From: Candidatus Omnitrophota bacterium
GTDB lineage: Bacteria > Omnitrophota > Gorgyraeia > Gygaellales > Profunditerraquicolaceae
Reading direction: 5' to 3'
DNA: 9,934 nucleotides
NCBI GenBank assembly: GCA_023818905.1
Contig: JAMWDE010000025.1
Span: 1-9,934 of the forward strand
The notes beneath the pieces are model-generated. The model did no database searches. It was not told the DNA's origin and saw only the letters and a program-made list of their open reading frames with translations. The translations under genes and the position numbers were made by a program. Within the stretch, counting starts at the first letter, position 1; each line of letters starts with the position of its first letter. Shown here piece by piece: positions 1 to 5,350 of this stretch.

Positions 1-888
1 AGCAGCCACTATCTTAAATACCGAACCCGGTTCAAATAGATCGCAGATTACACGATTACGTATCTTATCCTTTGTAGCCTGAGCATAGTTATTTAAGTCG
101 TAGGTGGGTCTACTTGCTGATGCAAGGATAGCGCCTGTATGCGGGTCCATCACCACAATGCTGGCACCCTTGGCGTGATAGGTCTTAAAAGCCTTTTCAA
201 GTTGACGTTCTGCAATATATTGGATCACCTCGTCTATAGTCAAAATAACATCATAGCCATCCTTAGGTAGAACCATCTTTTCAGAGAGGTCTATCTTGTT
301 TTGGCGGGCATCTCTTAATATCAAAGCCCAACCCGGCTCGCCCCTAAGATAATCATCATAATAGAGCTCTACACCTTCAAGCCCTAGATTATCCAAACCG
401 GCGAATCCCAAGATTTGGCTGGCAAGATAACCATTAGGATAGCAGCGTTTACTCTCCTTAATAAAACCGACTCCTCTAATATTTAAACTTCTTATTAACT
501 CTGTTTGTTGAGACGTAACCTTCCTGGCAAGCCAAACAAAAGATTTTTTTCGGTACAATCTATCCCTTAAGTATGCAGGGCTGACATCCAGTATATGTGA
601 TAGTTGGCGGATAATATCATCCTTTTGATTATCTGGTATCTCGTTAGGTGTGGCGTAAACAGAATCTACAGCGATATTAACTGCTTGGGGATTAAGATTT
701 GTATCGTAGATGGCTCCACGGCGAGGTTCCAACTCTACAAATAGATTGTGTTGCCTCTTTGCTATAGCGGAGAGATATTGGAAGCGGAATATCTGGATAA
801 AAAAAAGACGCACTATGCAGAGGAATAGAAATACAAAAAAGAAGATAAATACCGCCTCACATCTGCGGTGGTAATTATCAATATACAA
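1..888 (-). CDS. ftsI: Division-specific transpeptidase FtsI/PBP3-type, N-terminal part (cut by window edge)
   Basis: Class B penicillin-binding protein that cross-links septal peptidoglycan on the outer face of the inner membrane. I translated 296 residues: a short cytoplasmic tail, one membrane helix (about residues 12-34), the PBP-dimer-domain opening ELEPRRGAIYD (52-62), and then the start of the transpeptidase domain, with MDPHTGAILA near 242-251 and the active site EPGSVFK near 286-292 (nucleophile Ser289, Lys292). The KTGT-type motif and the rest lie beyond position 1. An in-frame TAA lies upstream, and the only usual start before the membrane helix is TTG at 888, with a poor ribosome binding site. 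Position right after ftsL in a dcw cluster supports FtsI (or an FtsI/SpoVD-type paralogue) over the elongation protein PBP2. Family is certain; the exact start is less so. Confidence 0.93.
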   Translation of the reverse strand, partial: MYIDNYHRRCEAVFIFFFVFLFLCIVRLFFIQIFRFQYLSAIAKRQHNLFVELEPRRGAIYDTNLNPQAVNIAVDSVYATPNEIPDNQKDDIIRQLSHILDVSPAYLRDRLYRKKSFVWLARKVTSQQTELIRSLNIRGVGFIKESKRCYPNGYLASQILGFAGLDNLGLEGVELYYDDYLRGEPGWALILRDARQNKIDLSEKMVLPKDGYDVILTIDEVIQYIAERQLEKAFKTYHAKGASIVVMDPHTGAILASASRPTYDLNNYAQATKDKIRNRVICDLFEPGSVFKIVAA

Positions 889-903
889 CTTAATATTATT
901 TTT

Positions 904-942
904 AATATTTTGATGGTAAGTTTACCTAACCATCAATATATT
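904..942 (-). repeat. Inverted repeat (hairpin) in the ftsL-ftsI gap
   Basis: Arms 904-917 (AATATTTTGATGGT) and 929-942 (ACCATCAATATATT) pair over 14 positions with one mismatch, leaving an 11-base loop. In the minus-strand transcript it ends 15 bases before the TTG start of ftsI. It is followed by A-rich rather than U-rich sequence, so it is not a standard intrinsic terminator. Candidate roles are RNA processing, translational control of ftsI, or a protein-binding palindrome; the sequence does not decide between them. Confidence 0.5.
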
Positions 943-947
943 GTTAA
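919..947 (-). promoter_or_regulatory. Possible internal promoter for ftsI
   Basis: Minus strand reads TTAACA (942-947), a 17-base spacer, then TAAACT (919-924). That is 5 of 6 matches to the -35 consensus and 4 of 6 to the -10 consensus. A start near 912 would give a leader of about 25 bases before ftsI. AT-rich sequence yields such matches by chance, and the site overlaps the hairpin, so this is only a candidate. Confidence 0.27.
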
Positions 948-952
948 AATAA

Positions 953-1309
953 TTAGGGTCTTGCTTCGGCCTGGCGTTTAATGCCAATAAGACGAGATAC
1001 AATATTTGCCTTCTCTGGCTGGGAAGCGCCTTTTAGATTCTCTTTAGGAATAGGTAGTCTTACCAACCAATATCCTAACGGTATCTCATAATCCGAACTA
1101 TCACATACCTTATCAGCCAGATTTATCAAGGATGCACTCTTTTTAAGATTATATCTCAAAATTATATTTTTATCAACTAACTCCTGCAATTCAGTGATCT
1201 TCTTGTGGCCTAAATATCCGAGACGAAATATCTCTGTCTGTTGATAGACATACAGGATGGATAAAGCGGTAATTGAGATTATCAATAATAAAATGGCATA
1301 AAGTCTCAT
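953..1309 (-). CDS. ftsL: Cell division protein FtsL
   Basis: Small bitopic membrane protein which, with FtsB/DivIC and FtsQ/DivIB, activates the septal synthase. From the ATG at 1309 it has 118 residues: a very short cytoplasmic start (MRLY), one hydrophobic helix at about 3-22, then a heptad-like region with regularly spaced Leu/Ile (ITELQELVDKN, followed by ILRYNL) typical of the FtsL periplasmic coiled coil. The reading frame is open back to an ATG at 1390, but that would overlap rsmH by 73 bases and add a Cys/Lys-rich extension unlike FtsL. The ATG at 1309 lies 8 bases after the rsmH stop, with purine-rich AAGGATATAAAGAAG upstream, so I prefer it. Sequence identity is weak across this family; the call rests on topology, length and position between rsmH and ftsI. 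Confidence 0.85.
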   Translation of the reverse strand: MRLYAILLLIISITALSILYVYQQTEIFRLGYLGHKKITELQELVDKNIILRYNLKKSASLINLADKVCDSSDYEIPLGYWLVRLPIPKENLKGASQPEKANIVSRLIGIKRQAEARP

Positions 1310-1317
1310 CTGCTTCT

Positions 1318-2217
1318 TTATATCCTTTCCGCAACCCGTAACTTTGCACTGCGGCTTGAGGGATTTATCTTTATCTCCGAACGCATACATACAATTGGCT
1401 TCGGCGTTATTATCTTAAGTTTCCCCTTAGAGCAGGATTCACGAAAACTAAATTTTACAATGCGATCCTCTAAGGAATGGAAGGATATCACACATATTCT
1501 GGCATTAGGATTTAGGTAATCTATTACATCTTTCAGGGCAATCTGCAATGCTTCTAATTCCCTATTCACAGCAATACGCATTGCCTGAAAGGTTTTCGTG
1601 GCAGGATGTATGCGATAGTACCTATTTTTATATCGAGGAGGTATGGCTTTAAATACAATATCTGATAACTCTAAGGTAGTGGTGATTGGATGGCTTTGCC
1701 TTTCTTTTACTAGAAAACTGGCGATACGATTGTGCCATCTCTCCTGTCCAAAATTCCACAGTAAAGCCGAAAGTTCCTCTTGATTAAGGTTATTTACTAA
1801 GTCGTAAGCAGAGATATAACTGGTCCTATCCATGCGCATATCCAGTGGCCCTTCAGTCTGGAAACTAAATCCTCTCTGCGGATTCTCTAATTGAAACCGT
1901 GAAACACCTAGGTCAAATAGAATCCCATCTATCTTTCTGATGTTCATCTGATTTAATATTGTAGATATATCCATAAAATTACCGTGGACGAATTCACACG
2001 AACCTGAAAAACCACTTAATCTTGTCTGAGCAACAGACAAGGACTCTTCATCTCGGTCAATGCAGATAAGCCTGCCGTTGGGCAGAATCTTTTCTATTAT
2101 CGCCAAACTGTGTCCCCCTACGCCCACTGTTGCATCTACTATAATCTTGCCAGCAGAGAGATTTAGATAATGCAAAACCTCTTTGAGCATAACCGGGATA
2201 TGTGTTATATTTTCCAT
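1318..2217 (-). CDS. rsmH: 16S rRNA m4C1402 methyltransferase RsmH (MraW)
   Basis: SAM-dependent N4-methyltransferase acting on C1402 of 16S rRNA in the 30S decoding centre. At 299 residues it is close to the usual length. Visible family signatures: HIPVML at the N-terminus (6-11), the SAM-binding loop DATVGVGGHS (28-37), acidic IDRDE (53-57), FDLGVSRFQLENPQRGFSF (101-119) leading to GPLDMRMD, HPATKTFQAMRI (204-215), SFHSLEDR (245-252), and the terminal SRSAKLRVAE. Residues 135-200 fit the helical insertion domain of MraW. It starts 3 bases after the mraZ stop and is followed by ftsL, the standard dcw order. Nothing is missing and the start is unambiguous. Confidence 0.97.
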   Translation of the reverse strand: MENITHIPVMLKEVLHYLNLSAGKIIVDATVGVGGHSLAIIEKILPNGRLICIDRDEESLSVAQTRLSGFSGSCEFVHGNFMDISTILNQMNIRKIDGILFDLGVSRFQLENPQRGFSFQTEGPLDMRMDRTSYISAYDLVNNLNQEELSALLWNFGQERWHNRIASFLVKERQSHPITTTLELSDIVFKAIPPRYKNRYYRIHPATKTFQAMRIAVNRELEALQIALKDVIDYLNPNARICVISFHSLEDRIVKFSFRESCSKGKLKIITPKPIVCMRSEIKINPSSRSAKLRVAERI

Positions 2218-2220
2218 CTT

Positions 2221-2658
2221 TTAAATACCCATTAACTTTTCAGCAATCTCTTCAAAGGACTGATGTGACGAATTGTAAAACTCTTCCCATCTTGTCTTTG
2301 CCCAGATTTCAATTCTATTGGATACGCCCACAATAACCACATCCCTTTTTATCTCAGCAAAATCCTTTAGATACTGCGGGATAAGAATTCTACCCTGTTT
2401 ATCAGCAGTAACCTCTACTGCTCCAGAAAAATATAAACGGTTGAATGTGCGTGCCTGTTGGTTGGTAAACGGGACTGCCTTGAATTTATTTTCTTGTAAC
2501 CTCCATTCCTCTTCGGAAAACATAAATAGACACCTATCCAACCCGCGCGTAATAAAAAACTTATCTATGAAATTAATCTTGGCAACCTCGCGAAACCTGG
2601 CAGGTAAGATAAGGCGGCCTTTACGGTCTATGGTATGGATATATTCACCGTAAAACAT
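2221..2658 (-). CDS. mraZ: Transcriptional regulator MraZ
   Basis: First gene of the dcw cluster. MraZ is a nucleoid-associated, AbrB/SpoVT-like DNA-binding protein that represses its own operon. The 145 residues fit the family and contain its two internal repeats, each with the DxxGR signature: IDRKGRLILPARF (10-22) and ADKQGRILIP, in the second half before YLKDFA. The ATG at 2658 gives the expected N-terminus MFYGEYIH; a GGAG lies 12 bases upstream, a rather long spacing. The upstream region carries a strong sigma-70-like promoter and repeats that look like the MraZ operator, so autoregulation is likely. Confidence 0.97.
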   Translation of the reverse strand: MFYGEYIHTIDRKGRLILPARFREVAKINFIDKFFITRGLDRCLFMFSEEEWRLQENKFKAVPFTNQQARTFNRLYFSGAVEVTADKQGRILIPQYLKDFAEIKRDVVIVGVSNRIEIWAKTRWEEFYNSSHQSFEEIAEKLMGI

Positions 2659-2670
2659 AGGCGGATTTTA

Positions 2671-2710
2671 CTCCACTTTACACCACTTTATGACACTTTG
2701 TACCCATAGT
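2671..2710 (-). promoter_or_regulatory. Probable MraZ operator: 10-base-spaced direct repeats
   Basis: Read 5' to 3' on the minus strand, four consecutive decamers are ACTATGGGTA, CAAAGTGTCA, TAAAGTGGTG and TAAAGTGGAG. The last three share AAAGTG in the same register; the first is degenerate, with TGGG shifted by one base. MraZ of other bacteria is known to bind TGGGN-type direct repeats separated by 5 bases upstream of mraZ, and TGG-N7 spacing here fits that. The array runs from the -10 box through the start site to the GGAG preceding mraZ, so binding should block both RNA polymerase and possibly the ribosome site. Confidence 0.72.
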
Positions 2711-2736
2711 ATAGGAAAATTTCTTTTTTTTGTCAA
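2708..2736 (-). promoter_or_regulatory. Sigma-70-type promoter of the dcw cluster (mraZp)
   Basis: On the minus strand TTGACA (2731-2736) is followed by exactly 17 bases, including an A8 run that begins in the -35 box, and then TATACT (2708-2713). This is a perfect -35 and 5 of 6 matches to the -10 at ideal spacing. The predicted start is near 2701, leaving a leader of about 42 bases before mraZ. Confidence 0.82.
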
Positions 2737-2746
2737 GACAAAAATA

Positions 2747-2766
2747 GTTAAAAAGTATTTAAATAC
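2747..2766 (-). terminator. Weak terminator-like palindrome after ribF
   Basis: GTATTTAAATAC (2755-2766) is a perfect 12-base palindrome lying 15 bases past the ribF stop. In the minus-strand transcript it is followed by UUUUUAACUAUUUUU. The stem is short and entirely A/T apart from its end pair, so termination would be inefficient. It may only mark the border between the ribF operon and the mraZ promoter. Confidence 0.3.
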
Positions 2767-2781
2767 AATAAATAGTATGAA

Positions 2782-3732
2782 TTAAGGGCTTGATGTAGAT
2801 ATATTGGGGTAATTTTTAAGGGAGGAAAAGAATCTCCTGGCGGTAATTACATCCTTTCTGATCTGCGCTACTAGAGATTGAGAAGAAGGAAATCTTTTTT
2901 CTTCTCTTATCTTTTTTATAAACATGACCTCTAATTCTTTCTTGTAGATATTCTTGTGAAAATCCAAGATATGCACCTCTATGTGAGTAATATAAGTCTC
3001 TGTATCTTGTAATGCAAAGGTAGGGCGTTTACCAATATAACAGAGACCGTTTAGACGTTTTTTGTCGACGATAACGTTGACTAAATATATACCTGAAGGA
3101 GGTAGAACTTCTTGATACGGATTGATATTGGCAGTGGGAAACCCTAATTTTTTCGCCACAGAGGTACCTCTGATTACCTTTCCCAAGATACTCACTGGTC
3201 GCCCCAATAGTCTTTTAGCCAAAGCAAGTCTGCCTTGGGTTATCAGTTTACGGATATAGGTACTACTGATAGAGTGCTGATTTATCTTTCTGGTCTCAAA
3301 TAATTTTAATCTGTAGCCTCCCTCTAAAGAAAACGTTTTCAAAAGAGAGACATTACCCTGGGCGTCTCTGCCAAATCTGAAATTTTTCCCCACTAAAATA
3401 TAGGTCGGGCCGAGTTTGGCTATAAGTATCTTCCGGATAAAATCTGTAGGTTTAATCCGTGCAAAATGACTATCAAATCTAATTACTACACAAACATCAA
3501 TCCCCAATTCCTCAAGGATACGCAATCTGTGTCTCAAAGAATAGATACTCTTCTGCCCTTGTGGATGCGGGTGGAAAGTAACAACTATGCTTGTGCCACC
3601 AATTGCCTTGGCTTTCTTTAATGTTTCTTTAAGAATTAGCGTATGACCAAGATGTACGCCATCAAACACACCTAAGGTCACTACTGGCTTGGAATAACGT
3701 TTAATTCTATTTATGCCATAAATAATCTCCAT
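2782..3732 (-). CDS. ribF: Bifunctional riboflavin kinase / FAD synthetase RibF
   Basis: Makes FMN from riboflavin and then FAD from FMN, both using ATP in the cytoplasm. The 316 residues match the two-domain family. The N-terminal nucleotidyltransferase domain has GVFDGVHLGH (21-30), FHPHP (53-57), GKNFRFGRDAQGN (115-127) and ISSTYIRKLI (155-164). The C-terminal flavokinase domain has KKLGFPTANI (194-203), IGKRPTF (233-239), the likely catalytic Glu252 in IEVHILDF, and the terminal KKIREEKRF. One oddity: the family's usual Asn before IGxRPTF is Tyr232 here. The gene begins 2 bases after the nrnA stop, with truB missing from its customary place between them. A 123-base gap with the next promoter follows, so ribF ends the right-hand operon. 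Confidence 0.96.
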   Translation of the reverse strand: MEIIYGINRIKRYSKPVVTLGVFDGVHLGHTLILKETLKKAKAIGGTSIVVTFHPHPQGQKSIYSLRHRLRILEELGIDVCVVIRFDSHFARIKPTDFIRKILIAKLGPTYILVGKNFRFGRDAQGNVSLLKTFSLEGGYRLKLFETRKINQHSISSTYIRKLITQGRLALAKRLLGRPVSILGKVIRGTSVAKKLGFPTANINPYQEVLPPSGIYLVNVIVDKKRLNGLCYIGKRPTFALQDTETYITHIEVHILDFHKNIYKKELEVMFIKKIREEKRFPSSQSLVAQIRKDVITARRFFSSLKNYPNISTSSP

Positions 3733-3734
3733 AG

Positions 3735-4496
3735 TTATATCTTACGTTTCAACTCCTGGTAAACTCTATTTAAGACTTTTTTGGTTACAGTATTTAAACT
3801 ACCATCTATATCTGCTCCACTTGCCTGCCTATGTCCTCCTCCTCCAAAAGAAGCGGCAATTTTATTAACATCCAGTTTCCCTTTTGAACGAAAGTTAACC
3901 CTTATTTTGTTTTTAGACTTAAGGTCTTCCTTAAAAAGTATTGCTAACTCTACATCCTTTACTGCGCGAGCAAATTTTAAGACCTCCTCAGTTATATCTA
4001 AAGACAAAGTCGTTTCTTTAAATAATCTCCTTCTTAACTTAAACCATATGACCTTACCTGAAGAATCACGCTTCATACCTTTCAGAATTTTGATCAACAG
4101 TTTCATCTCATCAAAGGGTATATCTTCATATATGTTTCTATAGATTCTAACTATATCCAAATCGTATTTTAACAACTCAGACACCACTCTGTGAGTCAGG
4201 CTTTTAGTGTTGGCATAACGAAATGAGCCTGTATCTGTGAGGATACCTACGTAAAGGGCGGTAGCTATATCTTTATTTAAAGGTATATGTAATTTTCTAT
4301 AAAGTTTATAAATTATCTCTGCAGTAGATGAAACATATGGCTCTACCCAATTTATATTTCCAAACATTCTATTACTTATATGATGGTCTATATTAAGAAC
4401 TATCTTTCTATCTAGACTTATATTGGAAACCTTTCCAGTTCTTTCTAAATCAGAACAGTCTAAGACTGCCATACAGTCAAATTTTATATCTTTCAA
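3735..4496 (-). CDS. nrnA: NrnA-type DHH/DHHA1 phosphoesterase, C-terminal part of frameshifted gene
   Basis: NrnA proteins degrade nanoRNAs (2-5 nt) and often dephosphorylate pAp, using Mn ions bound by DHH motifs. This 253-residue segment (first start TTG at 4496, though the frame is open to about 4556) carries motif II LDCSDLE (12-18), motif III IDHH (36-39) with SNRMFGNINW, motif IV TDTGSFRY (88-95), and the DHHA1 signature GGGGHRQASGA (218-228). The metal-binding motif I lies in the separate upstream frame, so this segment alone should be inactive. Upstream in this same frame, codons 4539-4512 read RFLPYAHKIA, which looks like native NrnA sequence linking the halves. Restoring one base would give a protein of about 326 residues, normal for the family. 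Confidence is high for family, low for expression as drawn. Confidence 0.85.
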   Translation of the reverse strand: MKDIKFDCMAVLDCSDLERTGKVSNISLDRKIVLNIDHHISNRMFGNINWVEPYVSSTAEIIYKLYRKLHIPLNKDIATALYVGILTDTGSFRYANTKSLTHRVVSELLKYDLDIVRIYRNIYEDIPFDEMKLLIKILKGMKRDSSGKVIWFKLRRRLFKETTLSLDITEEVLKFARAVKDVELAILFKEDLKSKNKIRVNFRSKGKLDVNKIAASFGGGGHRQASGADIDGSLNTVTKKVLNRVYQELKRKI

Positions 4497-4513
4497 ATCC
4501 TGGCTATATCTGG

Positions 4514-4714
4514 CTATCTTGTGTGCATAAGGAAGAAATCGGTATCTAAAAGGTATTCATCATCATTCACAATGTAAACCCTCTTACCCATACCCTTAAG
4601 GAGTATGTAAAGTGCTATCTCTGAACCTAGGGCATCTGCCTCAGGATTCTGATGGCTGGTTATCAGAAAACTTTTGTTATCTTTTAGGCAAGCGATTACC
4701 TTTTTTAGGCTCAT
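4514..4714 (-). CDS. nrnA: NrnA-type DHH phosphoesterase, N-terminal part of frameshifted gene
   Basis: Sixty-six residues holding the family's first motif, SHQNPEADALGSEIAL (20-35), equivalent to the HxxPDxDAxGS metal site; Glu in place of the first Asp also occurs in other members. Homology continues through YIVNDDEY (47-54) and then stops: the last 12 residues are out-of-frame sequence ending at a TAG (4514-4516). The remaining protein resumes in another frame just downstream. The ATG at 4714 gives the expected family N-terminus and overlaps the end of rbfA by 38 bases, suggesting translational coupling; GGAAG directly precedes it. Best read as the 5' piece of one broken nrnA rather than as an independent small gene. 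Confidence 0.8.
   Translation of the reverse strand: MSLKKVIACLKDNKSFLITSHQNPEADALGSEIALYILLKGMGKRVYIVNDDEYLLDTDFFLMHTR
4536..4556 (-). other. Frameshift site within nrnA
   Basis: Minus strand here reads GAA TAC CTT TTA GAT ACC in the upstream frame, while the downstream frame reads CCT TTT AGA TAC CGA TTT. Adding one T to the T4 run (4547-4550) gives DEY-LFRYRFLPYAHKIA, joining the two halves. CCTTTTA lacks the canonical X XXY YYZ slippery pattern because the first three bases are not identical. A lost base in the T run (real or from assembly) is simpler than programmed frameshifting. Confidence 0.75.
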
Positions 4715-5051
4715 CTTCCTTTTTTATCTCTTCTAGTACCTTTTGTATACTGATACTGTATTCGCTAGACTTATCTTCCTTGAAAACAAACTCTGGCGCA
4801 AATCTGAGCCTCAGCCGTTGCGCTAACAATCTACGGATAAATCCCATTGCTGAATCTAAGGCCTCTTTGGTTTTTTTATAATCTTCGTCTATACCCAAAA
4901 CACTGTAAAAAACTTTTGCATACCTTAAATCAGCAGTAAGCTCAACGCGGGTAACCGTAACAAACCCTAAACGGGGGTCTTTTAATTCATAATGAATTAT
5001 ATTGCTTATCTCCTTCTTTAATGCCTGCGCGACCTTATCTGCCCTTAACAT
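4677..5051 (-). CDS. rbfA: Ribosome-binding factor A
   Basis: Small KH-fold protein that binds the immature 30S subunit near 16S helix 1 and helps late maturation and cold adaptation. The 124 residues fit the family, with KDPRLGFVTVTRVE (24-37), DLRYAKVFYS (41-50) and RLRFAPEFVFKED (81-93). The start at 5051 is fixed by an AAGGAGG Shine-Dalgarno 9 bases upstream. Its 3' end, coding a Lys/Arg-rich tail, overlaps the nrnA start by 38 bases. It sits between DUF503 and nrnA, the common order in ribosome-maturation clusters that usually also carry infB upstream. Confidence 0.96.
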   Translation of the reverse strand: MLRADKVAQALKKEISNIIHYELKDPRLGFVTVTRVELTADLRYAKVFYSVLGIDEDYKKTKEALDSAMGFIRRLLAQRLRLRFAPEFVFKEDKSSEYSISIQKVLEEIKKEDEPKKGNRLPKR

Positions 5052-5060
5052 ATTCTAAAA

Positions 5061-5066
5061 CCTCCT
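5061..5066 (-). promoter_or_regulatory. Strong ribosome binding site for rbfA
   Basis: AGGAGG on the minus strand, 9 bases before the ATG at 5051 and within the 20-base gap after the DUF503 gene. It is one of the best Shine-Dalgarno matches in the window and decides the rbfA start. Confidence 0.8.
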
Positions 5067-5071
5067 TGGAA

Positions 5072-5350
5072 TTAGATTAACTCTATTGCGTAATCGATTA
5101 TGTCAACATTGTAACGTTCAATAAAATTTATTACCTTGGAAAGTAAGCTGTTCATATCAGCTCTGTTGTTCTCTATACCTACTATGGCCAAGGTTGATCT
5201 CTGCCATTTATCCTCATCGTCTATCTGGCTTACTGCTACATTAAAATGACGACGTAATCTGGCCTTAAGGCTATGCAAAACAAACCTCTTTTCCTTAAGG
5301 GAATGGCTGTCTGGTATAAAAATAGATACCTTCAAAATACCTACCGTCAC
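5072..5350 (-). CDS. DUF503 family protein (YlxP-like)
   Basis: A 92-residue protein of the DUF503 family, whose biochemical role I cannot state. Recognisable family features are an N-terminal beta strand, the segment DSHSLKEKRFVLHSLKARLR (14-33), a central WQRSTLAIVGI, and a C-terminal helix. The start is GTG at 5350, overlapping the cca stop as GTGA, so translation is probably coupled. Members are commonly encoded just before rbfA in the infB region, as here, which suggests a part in translation or ribosome assembly; that is inference from context only. The length is normal and nothing is broken. Confidence 0.88.
   Translation of the reverse strand: MTVGILKVSIFIPDSHSLKEKRFVLHSLKARLRRHFNVAVSQIDDEDKWQRSTLAIVGIENNRADMNSLLSKVINFIERYNVDIIDYAIELI

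Noticed and set aside
904..942. Intrinsic terminator between ftsL and ftsI
   Set aside because: The hairpin is not followed by a U tract on either strand, and termination inside the division cluster before ftsI is improbable.
1310..1390. ftsL start at the upstream ATG (1390), giving a 145-residue protein overlapping rsmH by 73 bases
   Set aside because: The extra 27 residues are the rsmH end read in another frame and lack FtsL character. The ATG at 1309 has a suitable upstream purine tract and lies just after the rsmH stop.
2318..2653. Plus-strand open frame opposite mraZ, and similar plus-strand frames opposite ribF, nrnA, cca, xerD and ligA
   Set aside because: They are antisense to strongly conserved genes, show no protein-family motifs and lack convincing ribosome binding sites.
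4500..4519. Tandem 10-base near-repeat (CTGGCTATAT, CTGGCTATCT) as the cause of the nrnA frameshift
   Set aside because: Removing either copy leaves a stop in the upstream frame and breaks the downstream frame. Both copies are needed for the conserved-looking reading, so the lesion lies farther upstream.
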